A DNA stretch of 64,000 bases from contig NGZR01000008.1 of assembly GCA_002197995.1 (NCBI GenBank), positions 744,001 through 808,000 of the forward strand, given 5' to 3'. Both the position numbers and the translations under genes were made by a program. A model generated the notes under the pieces. The model made no database searches. It was not told the origin of the DNA and was given only the letters and a program-made list of their open reading frames with translations. Shown in pieces: positions 32,080 through 41,704 of the stretch (position 1 is its first letter; every line of letters begins with the position of its first letter). This stretch comes from Gaeumannomyces sp. JS-464 (taxonomy: Eukaryota; Ascomycota; Sordariomycetes; Magnaporthales; Magnaporthaceae).

Positions 32080-32251
32080 TGCTGAAATAGGCTGAGCCAT
32101 TGTTCAAGATTCCTTTTATTGCTTGCTTATCTAGCAAAGTGCCTCGGTGAGAGGTGGGAAAGGACATGGCCTTATATACACAACGGGCAGCCTGGTATAG
32201 CTCGTGCTCCTAGTCACTGACCAGGGGCATGTGATATTTGTCATCTCAACA
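32080..32251 (-). repeat. Solo LTR, family H, copy 1
   Basis: Minus-strand start TGTTGAGATGACAAATATCA, with the shared GTATATAAGGCC TATA region and AGGAATCTTGAACAATG. Matches 37250-37412 and 41534-41704. The left end is diverged (GCTGAAATAGG). No matching flank duplication found. Confidence 0.75.
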
Positions 32252-32266
32252 TTATTAACCGCGCAG

Positions 32267-32306
32267 AACGGGCACGAGGCCGTCGTCAAGCAGCTGCTCG
32301 CTAAAG
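32267..32306 (+). pseudogene. Orphan ankyrin-repeat exon
   Basis: Forty bases encode NGHEAVVKQLLAK, a clear ankyrin helix pair, bordered by an acceptor-like TTATTAACCGCGCAG and a donor GGTAAGG. No neighbouring ankyrin units exist: LTR sequence lies to the left and a pogo-split LTR to the right. It is a leftover exon of a destroyed ankyrin gene. Confidence 0.6.
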
Positions 32307-32354
32307 GTAAGGTGTTAGAGCACGTAGGGGGCCAGGCAAATAGAAGAGCAGATA

Positions 32355-34195
32355 AGTCAGTGCACCCCCTGTCGGCCACCCCCCCGGACGGCCACCCGGC
32401 CAGATCCACTTCACCACCAACCCCGGTACATTCAACTGCAGATATCTACCTCTATTTAACCAACCATGATGCAAAAGTATACTGATTCCTGATCAGAATT
32501 TTCCGCTCTTTCAAACGCACTTTCATCCACCTCTATAGCTTCACCCCTTGCCTGTGCAACTTGGCGTATATCCACGAAGGCCTGGTTCGGGTCCGGCACA
32601 ACCTTCTTCCTTTTGCGAGGGCGTTGCGCCTCCAATTCGGCCTCTAACTGCCTAATTTTTTGCTGAGCCGTAGCCAATTCGAATTCACGCACTTCATATC
32701 CTTTTTGGACCTTCCGGAAGAAAAGTCGTGCCGTGGGACTTTGCGGGGTCCGGCCCTGGAAAGTGCTGATTTGGGTGGCTAGCCCTCGGCTTTGTTTGGG
32801 AGTCTCCCAGCCAACTTGGGACAGCCGGATAGGGACCTTTGAACGTCTTTTGGCCTGCTATCCTCAGCGGATTGTTGAATTGCGGATCGCCGGCCGTCTC
32901 GGTTGGAATTTTCAAGCAAAAGCCGGTTCATAAGCGGCTTAAGCGGATTCCGTGGCCAAAGGCCTGTTGCCCGCCACCCCGACGCAATTATATAAGGGAT
33001 AAAGGCTTTGGTGCGTGCGTAAGCATAGGCCGTTAAAAATTGACGCTTTCCCACCACTGTAGAGCAGGTAAATATAGCTTGGGACCTTAGTTTTTGGCGG
33101 TAGGCGTGCTTAAGAGGGCTGAAAACGGATAGATCCAAAGGCTGCAGAACGTGGGAGGTATGGGCAGGTAAATATAATAGATAAACGTTGTTTTGCAAGC
33201 AAAGAAACATAAACTCTTTGGTTACGTGGGATCCGTGGCCATCCAGTATTAGAAGGCGTGGTGCAGGGGCAGGGGGTTGGGTGCCCGGGAGGAAAACTTT
33301 TTGCAACCACTCGACTCCAGTACTATCAGTAGTCCACCTTGTTGTTGCAGTGAATTCCCAGCCTTTAAAAGGGCCTAAATCTTTTGGAAACCACTGCTCT
33401 TGCACGCTCTTCCTTTAAATATAATAAGCGGAGAAGGGTGACCCCGTGGCCGAGACGCACTCGATAAAGGGGGTCCAAGTGCGGGTTCCGGGCTCTTTTC
33501 TTTGCAAAGGCCGGGCTCTGCAAAGGCCTAGAACAAGCCCGTTACCCGTCTTACCCTCTTGCAGACCCCCTCGTCAGCGTTGTACGTATTTTCCGGCTTT
33601 ATCTGGGCCACCCCGGGGAGCTGCAGCGTGCCCACCACTTTTTTATTATAGTAGTAGTAGCGCTTTTAACCCGTGCAAGTTCTATGCGCCGCGTTCGCCC
33701 GGTACGAATCTCCGGATATCGGCCTAAAAAACCGCGTATCCAGTGCTTCCCTAAAGGCTGGAAGTCCCCCCGTTACGTAAAATCTCTTGCGCAAAAAAGC
33801 GGACTTTTGCGTGCGTCGGTGGGAGCCCCAAAAGGCCTGAAGAAGCACCCAATCTGCTAGGCGCTTTCCTGCTCCGGAGGTATCCGCTGATTCTGTTCTT
33901 GAACTGCCGGATGGGTAGGGATCCCGCTAACGCCGGCGTAGGGTAGTCCTTGGTATGCCCCAAAGTCGGGCGGCCCTCGAGATAGGGACTTGGCCTGCAC
34001 GGCCTCGACGGCCCGTTCGACGTCTTCTTCGGTGTACTGTTTCTCTGGCATATAGGTATTGGATTGCAGTAAAAAGTATAGAAAACGGATTAGAATTGCG
34101 AGATCTGTGGCGAGTTGAAGACGTGGCCATATCTGAGGCAGTGGGCCCGTTTGAGGTGGCCGTCCGGGGGGTGGCGACAGGGGGTGCCACTGACT
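32355..34195 (-). mobile_element. Fot1/pogo element 2, inserted in an LTR
   Basis: About 1.84 kb with terminal inverted repeats AGTCAGTGCACCCCCTGTCG and CGACAGGGGGTGCCACTGACT (19 of 21 positions agree when aligned) and TA duplications at 32353-32354 and 34196-34197. The same LTR without the insertion is seen at the window end (63960 onward), which confirms the site. The transposase is decayed. Confidence 0.9.
32456..34060 (-). pseudogene. Fot1/pogo transposase 2, decayed
   Basis: Pieces in different frames. The N-terminus MPEKQYTEEDVERAVEAVQA starts at about 34050. A damaged middle follows. The DDE_1 core has LILDGHGSHVTKEFMF and YLPAHTSHVLQPLDLSVFSP (33405-32779), and the C-terminal acidic/basic tail (RPRKRKKVVPDPNQAF) ends at 32456. 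Several frameshifts and stops separate them. Closer to the copy at 49086-50330 than to pogo 1. Confidence 0.8.
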
Positions 34196-34424
34196 TAGAT
34201 GATATTCAGGGTAGAGTCGGGCCCTGCAGGGCCAGGCGGGCAGAGATGCTGATATCCCTGTCCTGGGCCCACTAAGGTGGGACCCGCAGGCCCCTACTAC
34301 TCCATCTTTGATCCGAGGCCCTACTCGCCGTGACAAATGCCGATCTCGACGGGGAGGCCGGTTGGCTCGAATAGCTCCTCTACTAATTACGGGTTTGTGT
34401 AGCTGAGGATCGACGTGCAGGGTT

Positions 34425-34724
34425 TTACCTACAGCTACGGCCGATGTGCTTCCAGCCGGGGCATTTGCGCGGGCCGTAATCAGCCTCGTAGATGCGCTGG
34501 GCCGGGCAGGTGTTGACGTCGCTGTACTTGGTCTGACAACCGCCCCCAGCCTGCCAGGTCTTCGACGCCATGATGGACATGCTGTCGTCACCGCCGCTGC
34601 TAGCGGCCGGGTTGGTTGCCTCGGCCGTCGCCTCGGGCGAGGGGCCAACTCCTCGGCGGCCGGCGAGGGGAGGTGCCCTGGCAGGGGCGAGGAAGAGGGT
34701 TGCGAGGAGGGCCTTAGTTTTCAT
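34425..34724 (-). CDS. Small Cys-rich, possibly secreted protein
   Basis: From the ATG at 34724 the frame reads MKTKALLATLFLAPARAPPL, a plausible though short signal peptide. A Gly/Ser/Ala-rich linker follows, then a C-terminal module with four cysteines (GGGCQTKYSDVNTCPAQ, PRKCPGWKHIGRSC). The TAA stop overlaps a GTAAAA that could be an intron donor, so another exon may follow. About 99 aa unspliced. Size and cysteine pattern resemble small secreted fungal proteins, including effectors, but nothing identifies a target. It lies 93 bp from an LTR and next to pogo 2. Confidence 0.5.
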   Translation of the reverse strand: MKTKALLATLFLAPARAPPLAGRRGVGPSPEATAEATNPAASSGGDDSMSIMASKTWQAGGGCQTKYSDVNTCPAQRIYEADYGPRKCPGWKHIGRSCR

Positions 34725-34798
34725 GGTTGATGCTACTCGTAATGCCTTGGAAGCTGGACCGGTGGTTGCAGGAAACCTATTAAGATCCTTGGAGCTTG

Positions 34799-35147
34799 TG
34801 TAACGTGCTGTGCACTGGAAGGGTTCTCGCAGGGAGATCTCAGAGGTTCAGGTCACTCAGCAGATCTGGTTTTTGCTTCAAGGTAGTATGTGAGGTCGTA
34901 CATAAACGGTAGCTTGCCCCCTGAACTCCCTAACAGGGAGTCCTGTGAGCTCTTCTTGTACATCTCGCCTTGACGGTCTTCTGGCCGTCAACTGCTGGCG
35001 TTTAGGTTGTCAGCCCTCTCTCCTGAGCTAGCAGTCTGGTGACTGGCCTCCTGATCTAGCAGCCTGGTTCCGAAGTATCCAGTGCCGCTAGAGGGGCTCG
35101 ACTTCCACTGAGGAGGCCCGTGGCCTCCTATTCCATGGGGTGTTACA
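34799..35147 (-). repeat. Solo LTR, family M, copy 1
   Basis: 349 bp, TGTAAC...GTTACA, with the perfect 5-bp duplication GCTTG (34794-34798 and 35148-35152). The region around 34875-34925 (ACGGTAGCTTGCCCCC, inverse of GGCAAGCTACCGT) is shared with 41230-41366. Confidence 0.85.
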
Positions 35148-35152
35148 GCTTG

Positions 35153-35760
35153 GTTGGGAAAGCTTAAGTGACTGTGGTAATGACTTTGGCAATCGATGGT
35201 TTGCAAAAGCTGGGAGTGCGCCCCATATTATTTAAGACGCTGCAGGTGCAAGCACCTAAAGCCGCACGTTGGCGCCATCCCACAACTAGTCACTATCTCC
35301 CGCGGATGTAAGCGAGCGCCACACATGCAGGTTCCTCTCGGCAACGCGATAAGTTATGTGCCAACTGGCAGTCACCGCTTGCGGCTGGTTGCTAGTTGAG
35401 CGGGCGACCCTCGTAGGCCACAAAAGAGCCCCGAGAAATAAGGGGTTTGCCAGACTATGACGAGGGCTATCCGGCGTCCCAGGGGTGATGGTGACACAGC
35501 CACCGCAAGTACTCAAAAGGCCGACCTGGCGTGCGATTTCGGGGGCAAGTCGCGATCCCCGGAGTGTTAACATGGTAAGTCCCCTCACGTGTGAGGCGCA
35601 ACGCGGCCGCGTCGGGCGTCGACCCGCGCAGGACGCCCTCCTCATCGGGATGGCGCCGAATGTGGCAGGAGGAGGATTACACATTTGAGCAGTAGGACTA
35701 TTTCATTCCTCGCTTAGTTAATGGCAGCCATTGGTCGGGGTTCGGCCTCCATTGTCAAGA
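35153..35760. other. No supported gene
   Basis: Short ORFs only; upstream of the nuclear-type gene. Confidence 0.3.
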
Positions 35761-35772
35761 CCCTACGTCGTC

Positions 35773-35780
35773 TATATAAA
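35773..35780 (+). promoter_or_regulatory. TATA box of the 35869 gene
   Basis: TATATAAA 89 bp upstream of the ATG, followed by a pyrimidine-rich stretch (CTTTTCCTCTTTGTCCTC) typical of fungal transcription start regions. Confidence 0.6.
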
Positions 35781-35868
35781 CAGGTTTTTGGCTCCCTTCC
35801 TTGGAAATTCTTCCTTTTCCTCTTTGTCCTCTTTTTCGTCCAGCCTTTAAACCTGTGCGAGCACAGCC

Positions 35869-37120
35869 ATGAGCACAGCTATAAGCACCGAGCTCCTTGT
35901 AGGAGCTTGGGCTATCGACAAACTCGCCCTCCCTCATTCCACTTTGGTGTCCATTCCATGTGCCGGCTCCCTCGACAGCCTTGAAGATTCGACGCCCCTT
36001 CCCTCAGACTTGAACTGCCTGTTTCTTGGAGAATCTTTGATGGCTCCCCTTTCCCTCGAGGTCTGGCGGCCCCTGTCTGCCGACCCGCCGGAATACCATC
36101 TTGCCGACCCTGAGGACGGCCTGTTTCTTGAAGAACCTTTGGCGCCATTCTTTCCTGACGACTTCCCGCTCGACAGCCTTGGGAACCCGACCCCCCCCTC
36201 TCTCGACTCCATTTCCAGCCCCCTTAAATGGTTATCGTTCCCTCCCGCTAAGCCTTCGGCATCCCCCAAGATTCCGGGAACCTTACCAGAGACGACGCAC
36301 AAGCCGTTAGGACTCCTCGGCGGGTCAAGGCCGTCCTCCATTTTGCCTTCGCTCTGCTCAACCCATCCGCAAGGGGAGGCTACAAGCCCGAGCCCCAAGG
36401 GCCCCCAGTCAAAGAACCGGTTTACACCGTCGAAGCAGCTCCCAGCAAGCTACGATAACACCTGCGGTAGCCCTGGCGGCTGCGAAGTCGGGCGGCTCCC
36501 CGGAGGTAACCAACTTGCTATAACCACTGGGCTGGTCGGTCATGCCTTGGCCGAACCTCTTTCCCGGCCCAAAAAGCCCGTGTTCAAGCGCCTAGCCAAA
36601 CAACGCTTGGAAGTTCAGCCTTCACCCGCCACCCCCGACTTGGGCGGCCAGGAGGATGGCGGTCTGGCCCTGTTCCAACTCTCAAAAAAGATTTTCCCTG
36701 CGATACTTAGGGACCAGGACTACAAACTAGGGGCCAAGCGAGGGAAATCGCCAGGTCGGTCCTCGGGGCTGCGCAGCAGCAAGCGCCAAAAGCTTTTGCC
36801 GTCCGACATTTCGAAATCGGAATGCACTTACAACATATCGCCTCATCGTCCAAGGTAAGATAGCTAGAACCGAAAAGGTTCGTCTGAACACCTGCCCGCA
36901 AGAAGAGGAAGCGCACTGTTAACAGTTTTCCCCTTCTGGGACGAGATCAAGCGTGGGGCCCGACATAGGCAAGGAACCCGCCACGCTGTGCGGCCTAAAG
37001 ACGCCGACAAAACCCTGGGGTTCTAACGATAACCCCATAGTTCTGTCTGACTCGGAAGATGACCTCGCTCGCAAGCCGAAAAAAGGGTCCAAGGCTCCAA
37101 AACACCTACTAGTTTTTTAG
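35869..37120 (+). CDS. Disordered nuclear-type protein with a SIM-like motif
   Basis: Exons 35869-36854 and 36946-37120 give 386 aa. The 91-nt intron has a GTAAGA donor, GTTAAC branch and ACGAG acceptor, and the frame is exact. The protein is Pro/Ser/Leu-rich and acidic at the N-terminus, with a basic patch that may be a nuclear signal (RSSGLRSSKRQKLLP). Exon 2 ends with NPIVLSDSEDDLARKPKKG, a hydrophobic-then-acidic pattern typical of SUMO-interaction motifs. No folded domain recognised. A TATA box and pyrimidine-rich leader support the start. Role unknown; perhaps a scaffold or transcription-related protein. Confidence 0.65.
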
Positions 37121-37249
37121 AGATAGAAGTCAAGCCAATTGGTCAACTGCATGCGCCTCTACTTTGCAATAGAAAGGTGAAATGGAAGACTAGAGGATAA
37201 ATACTTGCCCGCTGTCGAAAATTTAAAGGAAAAAAACAGGTTCGCCAGG

Positions 37250-37412
37250 TGTTGAGATGACAAATGTCACATGGCCCTGCCAGTGACTGGAGCACGAGCC
37301 ACACCAGGCTGTCCCTCATGTATATAAGACCAGCCCCTCTCCCACCTCACACAGTGGCATGGTAGACAAGCAATGCAAGGAATCTTGAGCTATGGCTCAA
37401 CCGATTACAACA
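37250..37412 (+). repeat. Solo LTR, family H, copy 2
   Basis: 163 bp from TGTTGAGATGACAAATGTCA to ACCGATTACAACA, with TATA-like GTATATAAGACC. Flanks CCAGG and CTAGG differ by one C/T change, consistent with an aged 5-bp duplication. Confidence 0.8.
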
Positions 37413-37429
37413 CTAGGAACCACAGCATG

Positions 37430-37870
37430 GTGGCGTGCTGGTGCGGTAGCGTTACAGTGCTAACAGTGTTATTAAATCCTGCACAGATCGAACCGCGACG
37501 GCGCGCTTCGTGTGCATAATCTCAAAAACGGTGCCTTGTCCTGGCGTGCGTGGGCAGGTGCAAGTCAAGTCGCACTTTTAGCCGTCGATTGGTCCGACCT
37601 TGCGCCATGATTGGGGGTTGCCCCTGACGGGAGGTTTGTGGACAGTGCACCCTACAGCCAACTGCCCAACCAACAACCTGCATGTAAGGGAGTGTGCCAG
37701 AGTTTACCCACTCAACTACATAGACCAAAAGATCCAACAGTTCAATCACTCCGTGATTGAACCCTCTGGCACCACTGTATATCAAGCCACGGTGGCCCCC
37801 ACAGGCGACCCCGTTACACTGCAGTTCTGCAGCTCATTTGCCAAACATGGTTCGAAGCCAATCGGGTCCG
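37430..37870 (+). repeat. Backbone repeat X, copy 2, with one insertion
   Basis: Homologous to 10960-11720. It lacks the LTR and the family E element found there, and carries a 136-bp element (37683-37818) that copy 1 lacks. Confidence 0.7.
37683..37818 (+). repeat. Short LTR-like element, family D, copy 1
   Basis: 136 bp from TGTAAGGGAGTGTGCC to CCCCGTTACA, with internal palindromes (GTTCAATCAC/GTGATTGAAC). Perfect 5-bp duplication CTGCA (37678-37682 and 37819-37823). The empty site is seen at about 11683 (CCTGCAGTTCTGCAG). Confidence 0.9.
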
Positions 37871-38128
37871 CTACAATAGGACCAAGTATTGCATAGGCAC
37901 TGCAAATAAGGTGATTCCAAGTCGTAGACACTCCTGAAAGAGGCGAGGATCTCACCACCGAGGCGCTTTTTCCCCCTAAAACGGCATCAGGCAACCGCTC
38001 CCGCATATTCCAGCTCGGTCTTATCACTGGGTCACTGGAGTACAGGGCAAGCCAGGTTGGCTCCTGAAAGAAGGCTTGGCTGAGACATCATTGAAATCAT
38101 TATGCATATTGAAATTAGTTTTCGAGCA
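37871..38128. other. No supported gene
   Basis: Nothing recognised. Confidence 0.3.
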
Positions 38129-38268
38129 TGTTATAGCGTAGCGTGCCCTCTCGTGCAGCCTTGCCTCGCAGAGGGTACTCGAGCCTCCAATTAAGCAAAG
38201 TCGAGACTTTGGCTTAGTCGTCCTTTTGGTAGCAAGTGGGTGGAGGCTCCTACTGCCGAACCGTGACA
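38129..38268 (-). repeat. Short LTR-like element, family B, copy 3
   Basis: Minus-strand TGTCACGG...-type element with GCCTCCAATT, AAAGTCGAGACTTTGGCTT hairpin and GGGTGGAGGC blocks; plus-strand ends TGTTATAGCG and CCGTGACA. The flanks GAGCA and CATGC do not match. Confidence 0.7.
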
Positions 38269-38906
38269 CATGCTGAAAGAAAATCAAGAAGATGCCAAAG
38301 GGAGAGCTTGGAGGTGACGTGGCATGTTACATTCTGTGGGACGTATCTGCGGTGACACTCTAGAACGAAAGTGGTGTGTTCTGTGCTACTCTAGAGGTGC
38401 AGAACCTGCCTCCGTGGGGGAGGCCTAAATGCGGGCGCCAGGGCCCGTGCACAGGGCACGGGCCTATCTCTGACACATTCGCTTAATGGAGCTGCCGATT
38501 TCTTACGAAATATGACAGCGCATCTGCAGGCGAGTATATTGAAGGTGAAACCTTTTAAGCGATGGCAAGGCAGATTTATATCCCCTGAAGCTGCAGGGAG
38601 CCGTCTCTTAAAACCAGTCCGTGAGATTATTAGCTCCACAGTTACCTCGCGGGAAGCTGTTATCAAGGCTTCGGAGTCATGTACTAGGCGTTGAACCAGG
38701 CCAGTATATAGACATGGACCGTTCTTAAGATGGTGTGAATTCTTTTGTGATTCAAACCGCTTCTAAATGCATTGCAGCATACCCAAAATATTAATGCTGT
38801 ATTATGCTATGCCTCATTGGGATGCGACGGTTGCTTGCCAAAAGCTGGCGCTTTTATGTTATTAAGGTGGGCAGTGCTTACGCACGTTACCATTGATTAA
38901 ATAAAT
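38269..38906. other. No supported gene
   Basis: A short ORF at 38512-38694 has no recognisable features. Confidence 0.3.
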
Positions 38907-39627
38907 CTAACCTAGGCTACAAGTTGATAATTCTTCCCGCACTTCACCCACTGACTGAAATACCCTTTCCACACCTTTAACGTATTGCCTCGCGGTGTTT
39001 TCATAAAATAGCGCTCTTTCCTGAGCCTGCTGGAACTGGGTTTCGAAAAAGTGACACCGCTCAGCTGTATTTTGTAGTTCGCTTTCCAAAAGCTGTTGAG
39101 AAACGGCTTGGCTTGCGAGGTTTTCATGTGAAGTTTTAAGTTGGCATTTGAGGGATGCAATTTTGGATTCCAGTTGCGAAATCCTCGAACTAAAACAATC
39201 ATTTTTTAACAGCTTTGCAAAAAATAATATTAGCAACGGTTTAACAATTAAAAATCAAATAATACTGACCGGTTTATTGCCCTCCATATAGTTTTGTAAA
39301 TCTTTGTCACAATCATTTAATATTGCTTCAAAGCTTCGCCCAACATGGGCGAAAAGCTGTTTGTAAGCTCCAGTATTATGATCGCTAAGGTTTTTAGAAA
39401 AAAGATAATTCATTTCCGGAAGGTACTTCCATTTATACAGGTCTCGTTTAGTTGTAATAAGCCTGATATCAGTAGCGGGAATATTAAGCCCTAGGGTTGC
39501 TTCTATAGTTCTTTTTAGTATTTCACAATAATTGTTAACAACTTTACATACCTATATGTTGTGCAAGCACCTGCCTGCATTTATTTCTCCATTCTGTTCG
39601 CTCTTTATTGCTTGGTTTAGATACCAT
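38907..39627 (-). CDS. Coiled-coil protein, three exons
   Basis: Minus-strand exons 39627-39552, 39502-39270 and 39212-38907 give 204 aa. Intron 1 (49 nt) has a GTATGT donor, TACTAA branch and CTATAG acceptor. Intron 2 (57 nt) has GTCAGT, GCTAAT and GCAAAG. The total length is a multiple of three. Exon 2 encodes a helical N-terminal part (PATDIRLITTKRDLYKWKYL). Exon 3 is a long coiled coil (ISQLESKIASLKCQLKTSHE). AT-rich, in an AT-rich island. A solo LTR begins 7 bp upstream of the ATG, so the native promoter has been displaced. Function unknown. Confidence 0.65.
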
Positions 39628-39633
39628 ATTATG

Positions 39634-39933
39634 TGTTGGTAGGAGTAGGTACTCCTGTAGGCACGGAGATCTCCAAGGGTAATGAACAACGATCTATAGA
39701 TCTGAGGAATCGCCTCTTGTATTGTGCATAAAGACGGAAAGGATCTATCTGCCAGAGAGCGGGCTAAAGGGAAGCTATATATACACGTTCTAGAACGGCT
39801 ACAGGCCGTTCCCCTGCTCCCCGACCTCGTGGGTCCCCGGCCCTCAAATCTCGTAACCTCTGATCACGGGACTGGAGGGTCCGGTCCTCTCTGTGCTTTA
39901 CAGGTTGCCTGCGCCGGTTAACGCGATCCAATA
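39634..39933 (+). repeat. Solo LTR, TGTTGG...CCAACA family, copy 3
   Basis: About 300 bp from TGTTGGTAGGAG to GCGATCCAATA. The last dinucleotide is TA instead of CA, consistent with C-to-T change. Flanks TTATG and TTGTG differ by one transition. Confidence 0.85.
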
Positions 39934-40055
39934 TTGTGCTTATACAAATCCAAATCCATTTGTATTTTTTTCTAACCGCTTTTTACAAGGGCCAGTTTGT
40001 TACTAAAAGATTATATAAGGTAATAACGAAAGTATTTTAGCGAAACGTACCATAT
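39934..40055. other. AT-rich spacer between inverted LTRs
   Basis: About 120 bp, AT-rich. The LTRs on either side are in opposite orientation and have their own flanks, so they are two independent solo LTRs, not one element. Confidence 0.5.
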
Positions 40056-40356
40056 TGTTGGATCGCGTTAACCGGCGCAAGCAATCTGTAAGGCACAGAG
40101 AGGACCGGACCCTCCAGTCCCGTGATCAAAGGTCACGAGATCTAAGGGCCGGTGGACCCACGAGGTCGGGGAGCAAGGGAACGGCCTGTAGCCGTTCTAG
40201 AACGTGTATATATAGCTTCCCTCTAGCCCGCTCTCTGGCAAATAAATCCGTTCCGTCTTCATGCACAATACAAGAGGCGATTCCTCAGATCTATAGATCG
40301 TTGTTCATCACCCTTGGAGATCTCCGTGCCTACAGGAGTACCTACTCCTACCAACA
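40056..40356 (-). repeat. Solo LTR, TGTTGG...CCAACA family, copy 4
   Basis: 301 bp, inverse of copy 3 (plus-strand TGTTGGATCGCG to CTCCTACCAACA). Flanks CATAT and CAAAT match at four of five bases. Confidence 0.85.
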
Positions 40357-40408
40357 CAAATGTTTATTTCAAAACCTGGCACAATATTAATGGAAATTAA
40401 AAAATAGT

Positions 40409-40564
40409 TGTGATGGCGCGCCGTGCTTTATTGGGCAGACGCAGCCATGTCTCGTTTGCACCAAGGTACTAAGCCCAACGTGAGATACAAGTTGGTAACT
40501 TGTATCTTCTCGTCCTTTTGGCCTAGTGGGATTGGGCTTAGCTAGATATGCCAGAGCCGTGACA
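40409..40564 (-). repeat. Short LTR-like element, family B, copy 4
   Basis: 156 bp with plus-strand ends TGTGATGGCGCG and CCGTGACA and the family hairpin (GATACAAGTTGGTAACTTGTATC as two arms). Flanks ATAGT and ACAGT differ by one C/T change. Confidence 0.75.
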
Positions 40565-40626
40565 ACAGTACCTAGCTAATATAAAAAACCATAAAGTTTA
40601 TCCATTGAGGACTGTTAGTCGCTATA

Positions 40627-40881
40627 TTAGTCGCTATGTTGTAATAAAAAGCTGGCTTTGTAAAACGCTTGGGAAAGCCATTTGTAGTGTTTGGAAAGCA
40701 AATTATGGCGCTTAGGAGGAATTTCTGGCCGAAATGCGAACTTTAGTGCCGCCCTGGCCCCAAAAACAACCAGGAAAACTTCCATCTTTACGGTATAATT
40801 TTCAGCAGCCAATAGAAAATCTACCTGCTTCATTTCCAAAAAGCTGGAGCTATTATTGTTGTAATAATTAAGTATCCCCAC
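40627..40881 (-). other. ORF of 84 codons, uncertain
   Basis: A minus-strand ORF in AT-rich DNA (MKQVDFLLAAENYTVKMEVF). No homology recognised. It could be an exon of a gene in the same AT-rich island, but no splice pairs were found. Confidence 0.25.
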
Positions 40882-40933
40882 CTCCTACCTCCATATGCCT
40901 TTTGGCTATCCCATATCCACCTTGATGCTGGGT

Positions 40934-41366
40934 GTCATGGGCAGTAGGGGTAGCCTACTGGACCCGCTATTTACACGAGGGCCGTGCATATAGCGGGCCC
41001 CCCGCCCGACAGGGCCTGCGAGCCCTTACCCTCGCACTGCAGGCCCGCCTCCGGTGTCAGCCTGAAACAGCCTTAGACGCTAGCTTCAGCAGTGCTCAGG
41101 CGCTGACTTCAGCAGTGCTCAAACTCTGACTTCAGCAGTGCTGAAACACTTCGGGGCGCTGACAACGCTCCCAGCGCCCTAGTTGAGAGACAGGACTTTG
41201 GATATAAAAACGAGCCTGGGAGACCCTAAGGTGATAGGGGTCTGGAGGGCAAGCTACCGTTTATGTATCACCTTACCTACTACCTTAAAAAGAACCAGAA
41301 CCGCTGAATGTCCTAAACCTTTGAGCTTCTCCCCGCGAGAACCCCTCTAGTGCATAGCATGTTACA
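40934..41366 (+). repeat. Diverged LTR, family M, copy 2
   Basis: The right part (41222-41366) matches the inverse of 34799-34935: GGCAAGCTACCGTTTATGTA, CCGCGAGAACCC, GCATGTTACA. A TATA-like GATATAAAAACG is at 41201-41212. The left end is uncertain. Confidence 0.5.
41085..41148. repeat. Tandem repeat, three units of about 22 bp
   Basis: CTTCAGCAGTGCTCAGGCGCTGA and variants (CTTCAGCAGTGCTCAAACTCTGA, CTTCAGCAGTGCTGAAACAC), each split here by natural variation. Inside the LTR-like region. Confidence 0.75.
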
Positions 41367-41533
41367 TCGGGTGCGTGTGTTCGGGCGTGTGGCGGTAGCA
41401 GATGTGAAGGACTGCGCACTGGAGTCTTTGTGGCACAGTAGGCCGCAATTATACGTCTCTTTTGTTTTCATTTTGTTATTTTTCACTTTCCACACGTCTC
41501 GACGCTTATGCAAAGTGTGAGAATGGGTTTGTT

Positions 41534-41704
41534 TGTTGAAACGACAAATGTCACATGCCCCTGGTTAGTGACTAGGAGCACGAGCAATACCAGGCTGCCT
41601 GTGGTGTATATAAGGCCATGACCTTTCACACCTCTCAGCGAGGCACTCTGCTAGATAGCAAGCAATGCAAGGAATCTTGAACAATGCCTCAACCTATTCC
41701 AACA
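41534..41704 (+). repeat. Solo LTR, family H, copy 3
   Basis: 171 bp from TGTTGAAACGACAAATGTCA to ACCTATTCCAACA, with GTATATAAGGCC. No clear flank duplication. Confidence 0.75.

Larger units (their letters stand above)
32310..34332 (-). repeat. LTR family G, copy 1, split by pogo element 2
   Basis: The right part (34198-34332) ends GCCGTGACA and matches the inverse of 63836-64000 (GATATCAGCATCTCTGCCCG, GGCCCTGCAGGGCCCGACTC). The left part (about 32325-32354) reads GGGCCAGGCAAATAGAAGAG and matches the inverse of the window's last bases. The pogo element occupies the middle. The left LTR end is uncertain. Confidence 0.7.

Noticed and set aside
39634..40356. A complete LTR retrotransposon bounded by the two LTRs
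   Set aside because: The LTRs are in opposite orientation, 122 bp apart and each has its own flank, so they are independent solo LTRs.
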